Below are positions 17,806-27,225 of a stretch of 64,000 nt of DNA, one piece after another. The stretch's first letter is position 1; the number at the start of each line of letters is the position of its first letter. A model generated the notes under the pieces. The model searched no databases. It was not told the DNA's origin and saw nothing but the letters and a program-made list of their open reading frames with translations. This stretch comes from Streptomyces erythrochromogenes (lineage in GTDB: Bacteria; Actinomycetota; Actinomycetes; Streptomycetales; Streptomycetaceae), in the NCBI RefSeq assembly GCF_036170895.1, contig NZ_CP108036.1:2728001-2792000 (forward strand), written 5' to 3'. The translations under genes and the position numbers were made by a program.

Positions 17806-18069
17806 GTGGGTCATCCTCACAAGTCCAGTGCGGACGGCCGTCCCGACGGCCGCAGGCGGTGGAGGGGGTAGCCGCGTGGAAGACGCACGACACTGTGGGC
17901 CTGACGCGTATGTGTTGAGCAGTGTAGTGGCGCAGACGGACCGGTTTTCCGCCTGTACGGAAGGATCACTCTTCCGTGGTTGGCCGGGTTGGACAAGCGG
18001 CCCCCGCGAGGGCTCCGATCCCGGCGCTCCGGTCACCGGTGCGGCAGGTGCCGTACCGCACGGTGATGC
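17806..18069 (-). promoter_or_regulatory. serA upstream region: -10, leader hairpin, dyad
   Basis: No gene fits here. A TACACT -10-like hexamer (17921-17926, minus strand) would give a leader of roughly 110 bases. In that leader, CGGCCGTC (17835-17842) faces GACGGCCG (17845-17852) and can form a GC hairpin about 30 bases before the start codon. Upstream of the -10 is a dyad ACGGAAG-GATCACT-CTTCCGT (17957-17977), 30 bases away, which could be an operator. Motifs are seen; functions are inferred. Confidence 0.4.
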
Positions 18070-18106
18070 GCGGCGGGGCCGGGACGCACCGTCCCGGCCC
18101 CGCCGC
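18070..18106 (-). terminator. terminator after ilvC
   Basis: 16-base perfect stem (18070-18085 / 18091-18106) with a GCACC loop, 8 bases past the ilvC stop. It separates ilvC from serA. Confidence 0.85.
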
Positions 18107-18113
18107 CGCGAGA

Positions 18114-19265
<1,152 letters not shown>

Positions 19266-19790
19266 TCAGGCGCTGCGGTCGAGTGCGCGCAGGCTGCGGT
19301 CCGTGATGGACCGTCCGCCGCGCCCTATGGCGATCGTGCCGGACTGCACGAGCTCCTTGATGCCGAAGGGCTCCAGCATCTTGAGCATCGCGCCGAGCTT
19401 GTCGGAGCCGCCGGTCGCCTCGATGGTGACGGCCTCCGGGGAGACGTCGACCGTCTTGGCGCGGAACAGCTGGACGATCTCGACGATCTGCGAGCGGGTC
19501 TCGTTGTCGGCGCGGACCTTCACCAGGACGAGTTCACGCTCGATGGCGTTGTGCGGCTCCAGCTCGACGATCTTGAGCACGTTGACCAGCTTGTTCAGCT
19601 GCTTGGTCACCTGCTCCAGCGGGAGGTCCTCGACGTTGACGACGATGGTGATGCGGGAGATGTCGGGGTGCTCGGTGACGCCGACCGCGAGGGAGTCGAT
19701 GTTGAACCCGCGGCGGGAGAACAGGGCGGCGATCCGGGCGAGGATGCCGGGCGTGTTCTCGACCAGGACGGAGAGCGTGTGCTTGGACAT
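19266..19790 (-). CDS. ilvN: acetolactate synthase small (regulatory) subunit
   Basis: 174 residues. An N-terminal ACT domain (LSVLVENTPGILARIAALFSRRGFNIDSL) binds valine and mediates feedback; the second domain (TVDVSPEAVTIEATGGSDKLGAML) associates with IlvB. It begins 32 bases after the ilvB stop, so the two are cotranscribed. The ribosome site is weak (GAGAGAGAAC about 8 bases upstream). Confidence 0.97.
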   Translation of the reverse strand: MSKHTLSVLVENTPGILARIAALFSRRGFNIDSLAVGVTEHPDISRITIVVNVEDLPLEQVTKQLNKLVNVLKIVELEPHNAIERELVLVKVRADNETRSQIVEIVQLFRAKTVDVSPEAVTIEATGGSDKLGAMLKMLEPFGIKELVQSGTIAIGRGGRSITDRSLRALDRSA

Positions 19791-19822
19791 GTGAGGCGTT
19801 CTCTCTCTCAGGCTCTCTCGGC

Positions 19823-21703
19823 TCAGTCGTCTTCGTTGTCGCCGAAGTCGGGACGGACGCCCCGGGCTGCCATGACCTCGTCGTTGGAGGTGCCGGCGGC
19901 GACCATCGGCCACACCATGGCGTCCTCGTGGACGATGAAGTCGATGACGACGGTACGGTCGTTGATCGCGTTGGCCTCGGCGATGACCTTGTCCAGGTCG
20001 GCCGGGTCCTCGCAGCGCAGCGCCACGCAGCCCATGGCCTCCGAGAGCTTGACGAAGTCCGGGACGCGGGTGCCCTTGCGGGGCGCGACGGACTCGCCGA
20101 GCTGGGAGCCGACCGTGTCGTGACCGGTCTCGTCGGCGTGCAGGACGGTGTTGGAGTACCGCTGGTTGTAGAACAGCGTCTGCCACTGGCGCACCATGCC
20201 CAGGGCGCCGTTGTTGATGATCGCGACCTTGATCGGGATGTTGTTCAGGGCGCAGGTGACCAGTTCCTGATTGGTCATCTGGAAGCAGCCGTCGCCGTCG
20301 ATCGCCCAGACCGTGCGCTCGGGCATGCCGACCTTGGCGCCCATCGCGGCCGGGACCGCGTAGCCCATGGTTCCGGCGCCGCCGGAGTTCAGCCAGGTGC
20401 GGGGCTCCTCGTACTTGACGAAGTGCGAGGCCCACATCTGGTGCTGGCCGACGCCCGCCGCGAAGATCGTGCTCTTCGGCGCGAGCGCGCCGATCCGCTC
20501 GATGACCTGCTGCGGGGAGAGGCTGCCGTCCTCGGGCAGGTCGTAGCCCAGCGGGTACGTCTCGCGCCAGCGGTTGAGGTCGTTCCACCAGGCGGTGTAG
20601 TCGCCGGCGTTGCCCTCGGTGTGCTCGGCCTGGACCGCCTGGATCAGGTCGGCGATGACCTCGCGGGCGTCACCGACGATCGGGACGTCGACGGCGCGGT
20701 TCTTGCCGATCTCGGCCGGGTCGATGTCCGCGTGGATGATCTTGGCGAAGGGGGCGAAGCTGTCCAGCTTGCCGGTGACGCGGTCGTCGAAGCGGGTGCC
20801 CAGCGCGATGAGCAGATCCGACTTCTGCAGCGAGGTGACGCCGGTGACGGAGCCGTGCATGCCCGGCATGCCGACGTGCAGCGGGTGGCTGTCGGGGAAG
20901 GAGCCCAGGGCCATCAGGGTGGTGCAGACCGGGACGCCGGTCAGCTCGGCGAGGACCTTCAGCTCGGCGGTCGCGCCGGACTTCATGACGCCGCCGCCGA
21001 CGTACAGGACCGGGCGCTTGGCCTGGCAGATGAGCTTGGCGGCCTCGCGGATCTGCTTGGCGTGCGGCTTGGTGACCGGCCGGTAACCGGGAAGGTCCTG
21101 GGAGGGCGGCCACGTGAAGGTGGTCTTCGCCTGCAGGGCGTCCTTGGCGATGTCGACGAGGACCGGGCCGGGACGGCCGGTGGCGGCGATGTGGAACGCC
21201 TCTGCGATCGTCTTCGGGATGTCCTCGGCCTTGGTGACCAGGAAGTTGTGCTTGGTGATCGGCATGGTGATGCCGACGATGTCCGCCTCCTGGAAGGCGT
21301 CGGTGCCGATCGCCTTGGAGGAGACCTGGCCGGTGATCGCGACGAGCGGGACGGAGTCCATGTGCGCGTCGGCGATCGGGGTGACCAGGTTCGTGGCGCC
21401 CGGTCCGGACGTGGCCATACAGACGCCGACCTTGCCGGTGGCCTGGGCGTAGCCGGTGGCGGCGTGGCCGGCCCCCTGCTCGTGGCGGACCAGGATGTGA
21501 CGGACCTTCTTCGAGTCCATCATCGGGTCGTACGCGGGGAGGATGGCACCTCCCGGAATCCCGAAGACGGTGTCGCACCCCACCTCTTCGAGAGAGCGGA
21601 TGAGGGACTGCGCACCCGTGACGTGCTCAACTGCGGCGGACTGCTGTCCGCCGGAACGGGGCCGCGGCTGCGGATGGTGGGCCCCGGTGGCCTGCTCGGT
21701 CAT
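19823..21703 (-). CDS. ilvB: acetolactate synthase large (catalytic) subunit
   Basis: 626 residues. TPP-, FAD- and Mg-dependent condensation of pyruvate with pyruvate or 2-oxobutyrate, the first common step of branched-chain amino acid synthesis. Visible: [18 protein letters not shown], the catalytic-Glu segment [16 protein letters not shown], the FAD region, and the TPP motif [26 protein letters not shown] chose ATG 21703 (MTEQATG) over the ATG six bases earlier because the purine-rich ribosome site is better spaced. Expression is controlled by the attenuator at 21763-21880. Confidence 0.97.
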   Translation of the reverse strand: MTEQATGAHHPQPRPRSGGQQSAAVEHVTGAQSLIRSLEEVGCDTVFGIPGGAILPAYDPMMDSKKVRHILVRHEQGAGHAATGYAQATGKVGVCMATSGPGATNLVTPIADAHMDSVPLVAITGQVSSKAIGTDAFQEADIVGITMPITKHNFLVTKAEDIPKTIAEAFHIAATGRPGPVLVDIAKDALQAKTTFTWPPSQDLPGYRPVTKPHAKQIREAAKLICQAKRPVLYVGGGVMKSGATAELKVLAELTGVPVCTTLMALGSFPDSHPLHVGMPGMHGSVTGVTSLQKSDLLIALGTRFDDRVTGKLDSFAPFAKIIHADIDPAEIGKNRAVDVPIVGDAREVIADLIQAVQAEHTEGNAGDYTAWWNDLNRWRETYPLGYDLPEDGSLSPQQVIERIGALAPKSTIFAAGVGQHQMWASHFVKYEEPRTWLNSGGAGTMGYAVPAAMGAKVGMPERTVWAIDGDGCFQMTNQELVTCALNNIPIKVAIINNGALGMVRQWQTLFYNQRYSNTVLHADETGHDTVGSQLGESVAPRKGTRVPDFVKLSEAMGCVALRCEDPADLDKVIAEANAINDRTVVIDFIVHEDAMVWPMVAAGTSNDEVMAARGVRPDFGDNEDD

Positions 21704-21762
21704 CGGCATTCTCTTCTCGAAGCTGAGGGTTTTACGCGGATTCGACTCTGTGCCAGTGCAAC

Positions 21763-21796
21763 AAAAAACCCCTCGTGCCAGGAGGCAAGCGAGGGG
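21763..21796 (-). terminator. attenuator terminator of ilvB
   Basis: On the minus strand CCCCTCG-CT-TGCC-TCCT-GGCA-CGAGGGG is followed at once by six T residues, a true intrinsic terminator and a rarity in this genome type. It lies between the leader peptide stop (21839) and ilvB (21703). Forming it would cut transcription before ilvB. Confidence 0.93.
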
Positions 21797-21838
21797 AGCG
21801 CGTCGGGGGTGTTGAGCGGGGACATGCAGGTCCCAGCT

Positions 21839-21880
21839 TCAGCCGACGCGCTTTCCAAGTACGAGAATTCGGGTGCGCAT
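21839..21880 (-). CDS. ilvB leader peptide MRTRILVLGKRVG
   Basis: A 13-codon open frame with consecutive Ile-Leu-Val-Leu codons and a later Val, the products of the pathway. GGAGGG lies upstream. Stalling at these codons when branched-chain tRNAs are uncharged would favour an alternative fold over the terminator at 21763-21796. The peptide matches what I remember of predicted Streptomyces ilvB leaders. Confidence 0.9.
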   Translation of the reverse strand: MRTRILVLGKRVG

Positions 21881-21913
21881 GGCACTGACCCTCCCTCCGG
21901 CGGGAGGGTGATG

Positions 21914-24805
21914 TCAAGTAGGTGGGACGGGCGTCTCATTATGTGAGCCTCTACGGATGACCATCGAGCCCCCGGAGGAGCCGCCCGCCAGTGCCGGCTG
22001 GGCCGCTCCGCCCGGTACTGGGAACGTACCGCGCACCAGCGCGCGCCGCAGCCTGTACTCGTCGAGGGGGCCGGAAAAGGCCATCCCCTGGCCGTGCGTG
22101 CACCCCATGGCACGCAGCGCGGCCACCTGCTCGGGCAGGTCCACCCCGTCGGCCACCGAGCGCATGCCCAGGTCGTTTGCGATGCGCAAGAGACCGGCTG
22201 TGATCTTGTGCAGGCGGGCGGACTCGACCACTCCCTCCACCAGGCCGCGGTCCAGCTTGAGCATGTCCACGGGGAGGCGGCGCAGGGCGCTGATGGCCGC
22301 ATAGCCGCTGCCGAAGCCGTCGAGGGAGATTCCCACCCCGAGCCGGTGCAGGGCCGCGAGGCGCCGCTCCAGGTCGTCGAAGGGGACTCTGGGGTCGGAC
22401 ACCGCGAGCTCCAGCACCAAGGCCCCGGACGGCAGGCCGTGCCGGGTCAGCAGGGCTTCCACGGAGCCGAGCGGCATGGCGCTGTCCAGGAGCCGCTGGG
22501 CGGTCATCCGCACGGCCACGGGTACGTCGTGCCCGGCCCGGTGCCGGTCGGCGGCCTGCTCCACGGCCTCCTCCAGCAGCCAGCGCCCCAGCTCGGCGGT
22601 GCGCGAGGCGTCCGGGCCCGTGCTGCCGGCGGCGGCGCCCGCCGCACCCTCGCTGTACTCGGCCACCCGGAGGAACTCGGTCGGGGTGAAGAGGATCCCC
22701 TGGGCGGAACGCCATCGGGCCTGCGCGGCGACGGCCGCGATCTCGCCGGTGGAGAGCGAGACCACGGGCTGGTGCAGCAGGGCGAACTCGCCCTCGTGGA
22801 GCGCGGTGCGCAGCCGGCCCGCCAGCTCGGCCTTGCGCACCACCTCGGCTTGCATCTGCGGGGCGTAGGTCTCGACGCGGTCCTTGCCGCCCGCCTTGGC
22901 CCGGTACATCGCCAGGTCCGCGTTGCGCATCAGGTCCGAAGGGGTGATCCCGGGGTCGGCGAAGGCCACGCCGATGCTGGCGGCCACCCGTACCTCGCTG
23001 CCGCCGATCCGGTACGGCTGGGAGAGCCTGGCGCGCAGCCGGTCGGCGATCTCGCGGACCTGGTACTCGCGGGCGCTGCGGTCTCGGCTCCCGTCGCCCA
23101 GGATCAGTGCGGCGAACTCGTCGCCGCCGAGCCGGGCGGCGGTGTCCCCGGCCCGGACCGAGTCCTGGAGCCTGCGGGCGGCCTCGATGAGCAGTTCGTC
23201 GCCGGCCTGGTGGCCGATGGTGTCGTTGACCGCCTTGAAGCCGTCGAGGTCGATGAAGAGCACGGCGGTGCTGTGGTCGCCCGCACGGCGGCCCGTCAGG
23301 GCCTGGCGCACGCGCCGGGTGAAGAGGGCCCGGTTGGGGAGGTCGGTGAGCGGGTCGTGTTCGGCGCTGTGCTGGAGCTGGGCCTGGAGCCGGACGCGCT
23401 CGGTGACGTCCCGGCTGTTGAGGATGAGTCCGCCCTGGTGGCGGTTGACGGTGGACTCCACGTTCAGCCACTCGCCGCCGCCCGACTTGAAGCGGCATTC
23501 GATACGGGTGGTGGGCTCCTCGGTGGGCGGTGCGGCGAGGAAGCGGCGTACTTCGTGGACCACCCTGCCGAGGTCGTCGGGGTGGATCAGGGTGGCCAGC
23601 TCCGTGCCGACCAGCTCCTCCGCCTCGCGGCCGTAGACCCCGGCGGCGGCCGGGCTGACGTACCGCAGGGTCCCGGTGGGCGCGGCGATCATGATGACGT
23701 CGCTGGAGCCCTGGACGAGGGAGCGGAAGTGGTTCTCCTTCTGGGCCAGTTCCTGGGTCAGCGCGATGTTGTCGAGGAGCATGATGCCCTGCCGGATGAC
23801 GAGGGCGAGCACGACGGTGCAGCCGGTGAAGACGACCATCCTGTCGACCTTCCGGCCGTCCACGACGTTGTAGAGGATTCCGAGGGTGCACACGGCGGCC
23901 GCGAGGTACGGCGTGAGGGCGGGCAGGGATCCGGTGATCGGGCGGCTGTGCGGCCGGTCCCGCCGCGGGTGCCCGGCCGGCATCTGGCTCTGGTGGATGC
24001 GCCGGGCGCCCCAGGGTGCGTACGCGAGCAGCAGCGAGCCGGCGAACCAGCCGGCGTCGAGCAGCTGTCCGGACTGGTACTCGGCGCTCAGCAGGGGCGA
24101 GGTGAACAGGGCGTCACTGAGGACGGTCAGGGCCAGCGCCGCGATGGCGGTGTTGACGGCGGAGCGGTTGGTCTCGCTCCGCCGGAAGTGGAGGACGAGC
24201 ACCATCGAGACGAGCGCGATGTCGAGCAGGGGGTAGGCGAGGGAGAGCGCGGCCCGCGGGACGCTGCCGGGGGCGCCGGACTGCGCGGTCCGCGCCGCGT
24301 GGGCCAGGGCCAGGCTCCAGGACAGGGTGAGCAGGGAGCCGCCGATGAGCCAGGAGTCGAGTCCCAGGCACACCCAGCCGGCGCGGGTGACCGGGCGTTT
24401 GGCGAGGACGAGCAGACCCACGATGGCGGGCGGGGCGAAGCAGAGGAAGGCGAAGTCGGCGAGCGAGGGCTTCGGCACGTCCTGGCCGAGGATCACCTCG
24501 TACCAGCCCCAGACGGCGTTGCCGCAGGCGCCCATGAGGGAGGAGAAGGCGAAGAGCAGCCAGGCGGGGCGTTCCCGGCTGTCGATCGTCCGTGCGTAGG
24601 TGTAGCAGGAGACGGCGGCGAGCAGACCGGCCGCGCTGAGCCCGAAGTCCCCCATGATCTCGGCGACTTCCTCGGACCCCCAGTTGAGGGCGGCGCCGAC
24701 GGCGTACCCGCCGCTGACGACCGCGAGGATCAGCTGCATCGCCAGGCCCCTGCCTCCGCCCGAGACGGACGGCCGGTCCAGGAGCGCCGCCCCCGGGGTA
24801 CTCAC
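21914..24805 (-). CDS. membrane PAS-GGDEF-EAL protein, CdgE-like; EAL domain degenerate
   Basis: 963 residues. About ten N-terminal membrane helices, a PAS domain (ENHFRSLVQGSSDVIMIAAP onward), then a GGDEF domain with an intact RLGGDEF (residues 560-564) and an RAGD inhibitory site five residues before it. The EAL domain keeps the fold and the LKLDR lysine but has lost others: EAL is AAQ (693-695), the metal Asn is Arg in AVRMTAQ, DDFGTGY is DGFGSGY and AEGVE is ADGVD. It should make c-di-GMP or sense it, but not hydrolyse it. The GTG at 24805 has a GAGGGGGA site; the upstream ATG 24892 has none. Position next to ilvB matches CdgE of S. coelicolor (memory). Confidence 0.9.
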   Translation of the reverse strand: MSTPGAALLDRPSVSGGGRGLAMQLILAVVSGGYAVGAALNWGSEEVAEIMGDFGLSAAGLLAAVSCYTYARTIDSRERPAWLLFAFSSLMGACGNAVWGWYEVILGQDVPKPSLADFAFLCFAPPAIVGLLVLAKRPVTRAGWVCLGLDSWLIGGSLLTLSWSLALAHAARTAQSGAPGSVPRAALSLAYPLLDIALVSMVLVLHFRRSETNRSAVNTAIAALALTVLSDALFTSPLLSAEYQSGQLLDAGWFAGSLLLAYAPWGARRIHQSQMPAGHPRRDRPHSRPITGSLPALTPYLAAAVCTLGILYNVVDGRKVDRMVVFTGCTVVLALVIRQGIMLLDNIALTQELAQKENHFRSLVQGSSDVIMIAAPTGTLRYVSPAAAGVYGREAEELVGTELATLIHPDDLGRVVHEVRRFLAAPPTEEPTTRIECRFKSGGGEWLNVESTVNRHQGGLILNSRDVTERVRLQAQLQHSAEHDPLTDLPNRALFTRRVRQALTGRRAGDHSTAVLFIDLDGFKAVNDTIGHQAGDELLIEAARRLQDSVRAGDTAARLGGDEFAALILGDGSRDRSAREYQVREIADRLRARLSQPYRIGGSEVRVAASIGVAFADPGITPSDLMRNADLAMYRAKAGGKDRVETYAPQMQAEVVRKAELAGRLRTALHEGEFALLHQPVVSLSTGEIAAVAAQARWRSAQGILFTPTEFLRVAEYSEGAAGAAAGSTGPDASRTAELGRWLLEEAVEQAADRHRAGHDVPVAVRMTAQRLLDSAMPLGSVEALLTRHGLPSGALVLELAVSDPRVPFDDLERRLAALHRLGVGISLDGFGSGYAAISALRRLPVDMLKLDRGLVEGVVESARLHKITAGLLRIANDLGMRSVADGVDLPEQVAALRAMGCTHGQGMAFSGPLDEYRLRRALVRGTFPVPGGAAQPALAGGSSGGSMVIRRGSHNETPVPPT
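21938..21943 (-). promoter_or_regulatory. -10 element of the ilvB leader promoter
   Basis: CATAAT on the minus strand, five of six matches to TATAAT, placing transcription start near 21931 and giving a leader of about 50 bases before the leader peptide. It lies inside the 3' end of the c-di-GMP gene. A TTGACA (21912-21917) downstream has no matching -10. Confidence 0.5.
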
Positions 24806-24991
24806 CGGTCCCCCTCGCCGGCTGCTTCCGGCGCGGTCCAGTCTCGGCAGCGTCGCCTCCGGCGGCTGTGCCGCATCGGATCCTTCGTCCATTGGCCGTG
24901 CATCGCCCGTCGCCCCCCAAAGTGTCCGATCACACCCCAGCGCCAGACGTTCGTGGCGCAGCCCCTTCTTCCGGACGATACACCACTTTCG

Positions 24992-25004
24992 TCACTCAGG
25001 GACA
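24992..25004. promoter_or_regulatory. BldD box upstream of the CdgE-like gene
   Basis: TCACTCAGGGACA fits the BldD consensus TNACNC(A/T)GNGTNA at every fixed position except one (A for T). It lies 187 bases before the GTG start. BldD is the c-di-GMP-dependent repressor of development and cdgE is, from memory, among its targets. Confidence 0.6.
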
Positions 25005-25089
25005 TAGTTGCTCTACGCTCCGTTACCAGCCGGGGAGTTGCCGCAACCGAACGCGCTCGAACGACTGCGGAGCGTATAAGGGCGGGATG

Positions 25090-26037
25090 TCATTCGGTGA
25101 TCAGTACCGTGTGCTCCACGGGCTCTCCGGCGGCGAAGCGGGTGAGCTGGCGGGCCAGCAGGCGCTTGGCCCTCGGCTCGAACGCCGAGCTGCTGCCGCC
25201 GACATGGGGTGTGATCAGGACGTTGGGCGCGTGCCAGAGCGGGTGGCCTGCGGGCAGCGGTTCCGGGTCGGTGACGTCGAGGGCCGCGTTCAGCCGGCCC
25301 GACTCCACCTCCGCCAGCAGGGACTTGGTGTCGACGACGGGGCCGCGCGACACGTTCACGAGCAGCGCCCCGTCCTTCATCCGGCCGAGGAACTCGGCGC
25401 CGACCAGGCCCCGGGTGGCGTCGGTCAGCGGGGTCACGAGGATCACCACGTCGGCCTGCGGCAGCAGCGCGGGCAGGTCGGCGAGGGCGTGCACCGGGCC
25501 CCGGGCGGTGGTCCGGGCCGAACGGGCCACGCGTTCGATCCGCTCGCACTCGAAGGGCACGAGCCGGTCCTCGATCGCCGAGCCGATGGATCCGTAGCCG
25601 ATGATCAGAACTGACTTGTCGGCGAGGGCGTCGTAGAAGCCGGAGTGCCATTCCTCGCGGTCCTGCCCGCGGACCATGCCGGGGATTCCGCGCAGGGAGG
25701 CGAGGGTCAGCGCGAGGGCCAGCTCGGCGGTGCTGGCCGTGTGGACCCCTGCGGCGTTGCACAGCCGTACGCCGGGGCGCAGGTCTCCGAGGCGGCCCAG
25801 CACGTCGTCGATGCCGGCCGTCAGGGTCTGGACGACCCGGACGGCCGGCATCTCGGCGAGCGGGCGCACGGTGACCTCGGCGGACTTCATGTAGGGGGCC
25901 GCGTAGAAGACGCAGTCGGCCGGATCGGCCGGGAAGGCGTCCTCTCCGTCCCAGTGGCGGTACCGGAAGGAGTCGGGGAGGCCGGCGACCTCTTCGGCGG
26001 GGAAGGGGAGCCAGACGTCCCGGGGCATTGCAGTCAT
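25090..26037 (-). CDS. D-isomer specific 2-hydroxyacid dehydrogenase
   Basis: 315 residues. NAD(P)-dependent interconversion of a 2-keto acid and a D-2-hydroxyacid. The cofactor loop VLIIGYGSIGSAIEDRL, catalytic Arg in NVSRGPVVDTKSL, Glu in DVTDPEPLPAGHPLW and His in ITPHVGGSS are all there. The N-terminal lid is short and starts MTAMPRDVWLPFP. The ATG at 26037 lies 7 bases after TAGCCT (26045-26050) with no ribosome site, so translation looks leaderless. Substrate not predictable; divergent from an aldo/keto reductase. Confidence 0.93.
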   Translation of the reverse strand: MTAMPRDVWLPFPAEEVAGLPDSFRYRHWDGEDAFPADPADCVFYAAPYMKSAEVTVRPLAEMPAVRVVQTLTAGIDDVLGRLGDLRPGVRLCNAAGVHTASTAELALALTLASLRGIPGMVRGQDREEWHSGFYDALADKSVLIIGYGSIGSAIEDRLVPFECERIERVARSARTTARGPVHALADLPALLPQADVVILVTPLTDATRGLVGAEFLGRMKDGALLVNVSRGPVVDTKSLLAEVESGRLNAALDVTDPEPLPAGHPLWHAPNVLITPHVGGSSSAFEPRAKRLLARQLTRFAAGEPVEHTVLITE

Positions 26038-26044
26038 GATCACG

Positions 26045-26050
26045 AGGCTA
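26045..26050 (-). promoter_or_regulatory. -10 hexamer of a leaderless promoter
   Basis: TAGCCT on the minus strand, 7 bases before the ATG at 26037, placing the transcription start at or next to the A of the start codon. Confidence 0.5.
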
Positions 26051-26058
26051 TGCCAAGC

Positions 26059-26074
26059 CGTCTTGATCAAGCCG
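26059..26074. promoter_or_regulatory. operator-like palindrome between the dehydrogenase and the aldo/keto reductase
   Basis: CTTGATCAAG (26062-26071) is a perfect 10-mer, with flanking CG/CG pairs giving 16 bases and one mismatch. It sits in the 72-base divergent region, just upstream of the leaderless -10. No regulator gene is adjacent. Confidence 0.45.
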
Positions 26075-26109
26075 TTAGTTTGGTGGCCGAAGTGGAGGGG
26101 GGCGCAGGG

Positions 26110-27117
26110 GTGGAGCGCAGGTCGATCGGGGCAGGGGCGCTGAGCGTGGGCGCCGTCGGCCTCGGCTGTATGCCGATGAGCTGGGCGTACGCGCCTTCTC
26201 GGCGGCGGGGGCACGAGTCGCTGGCCGCCGTGCACGCGGCGCTGGACCTGGGGTCGAACCTGCTGGACACGGCCGATGTGTACGGCCCGTTCACCAACGA
26301 GCTGCTGCTGGGGCGGGTGCTGCGGGAGCGGCGGTCCGACGCTTTCGTGTCGGCCAAGGTCGGGCTGCGGGCCGGCGACCAGCACGTGGTGGCCGACGGG
26401 AGGCCCGGATACCTGCGGCGGGCGTGCGACGCCTCGCTGCGGCGGCTGCGCACGGACGTCATAGACCTCTACCAGCTGCACCGGGTGGACCCGGAGGTTC
26501 CGGTGGAGGAGACCTGGGGGGCCATGGCGGAGCTGGTGAGCGCGGGGAAGGTGCGGGCGCTCGGCTTCTGCGCGCTGGGGGCCGGGGCCGGCCCGGGGGC
26601 CGGGCGGCGCGGTGACCGCGGGTACCGGACGACGCTGCGGCACCTGGAGCGGCTGCAGCAGGTCTTCCCGGTGAGCGCGGTGCAGGCGGAGCTGTCGGTG
26701 TGGTCGCCGGAGGCGGCGGGGCAGCTGCTGCCGTGGTGCGCTGCGCGCGGGGTGGGGTTCCTGGCGGCTATGCCTCTGGGCAGCGGTTTCCTGACGGGGA
26801 CGCTCACACCGGGCGAGGGCTTCGAGTCGCAGGACGTCCGGGCCCGGCACCCGCGGTTCACGGCGGAGGCGATGGCCTCGAACCAGGTGCTGGTGGCGGG
26901 GCTGCGGCGGGTGGCGCGGCGGCACGGGCCCGAGGTCACGGTCGCGCAGGTGGCCCTGGCCTGGGTGCTGGCCCAGGGGCCGCAGGTGGTGCCGGTGCCC
27001 GGCGCGGACCGGGCGCACTGGGCCGTGGAGAACGCGCGGGCGGCGCAGCTGCGCCTCGCGGCCGCGGACCTGGCCGAGATCGCGGACCTTCCGGTCGACG
27101 TGGGAGCCTGGGACTGA
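26110..27117 (+). CDS. aldo/keto reductase
   Basis: 335 residues. NADPH-dependent carbonyl reductase barrel. The catalytic tetrad is visible: Asp and Tyr in LLDTADVYGPFTNE, Lys in FVSAKVGLRAG, His in DLYQLHRVD. The cofactor end contains the family GADRAHWAVENARAA. It most resembles the YajO/Tas-like group. GTG 26110 is used, with GGAGGGG about 10 bases upstream; a longer GTG start near 26083 is possible. Confidence 0.93.
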   Translation: MERRSIGAGALSVGAVGLGCMPMSWAYAPSRRRGHESLAAVHAALDLGSNLLDTADVYGPFTNELLLGRVLRERRSDAFVSAKVGLRAGDQHVVADGRPGYLRRACDASLRRLRTDVIDLYQLHRVDPEVPVEETWGAMAELVSAGKVRALGFCALGAGAGPGAGRRGDRGYRTTLRHLERLQQVFPVSAVQAELSVWSPEAAGQLLPWCAARGVGFLAAMPLGSGFLTGTLTPGEGFESQDVRARHPRFTAEAMASNQVLVAGLRRVARRHGPEVTVAQVALAWVLAQGPQVVPVPGADRAHWAVENARAAQLRLAAADLAEIADLPVDVGAWD

Positions 27118-27126
27118 CCGCCCACA

Positions 27127-27152
27127 ACCACTCGATCGGGTGTACGAGTGGT
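27127..27152. terminator. inverted repeat after the aldo/keto reductase
   Basis: ACCACTCG / CGAGTGGT, perfect 8-base arms with a 10-base spacer, starting 10 bases past the stop codon. Probably a terminator; an operator for the next gene is the alternative. Confidence 0.45.
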
Positions 27153-27225
27153 GGAACTTCGGGAACTGCCCCGGCTGTTGAGACGGGTGAAGGGCAGGAT
27201 CGGAGGACCGGAAGGGAGCAGGGCG

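Noticed and set aside
16207..17871. Long plus-strand open frame opposite serA
   Set aside because: Low-complexity shadow frame; serA is certain by its motifs.
21912..21917. TTGACA as the ilvB promoter -35
   Set aside because: No acceptable -10 lies 16-18 bases downstream; the CATAAT at 21938-21943 is a better promoter element.
19928..21946. 672-codon plus-strand frame opposite ilvB
   Set aside because: Antisense shadow; crosses the attenuator and has no recognisable domain.
22094..25597. 1167-codon plus-strand frame
   Set aside because: Shadow of the c-di-GMP gene and neighbours, with no protein-like composition.
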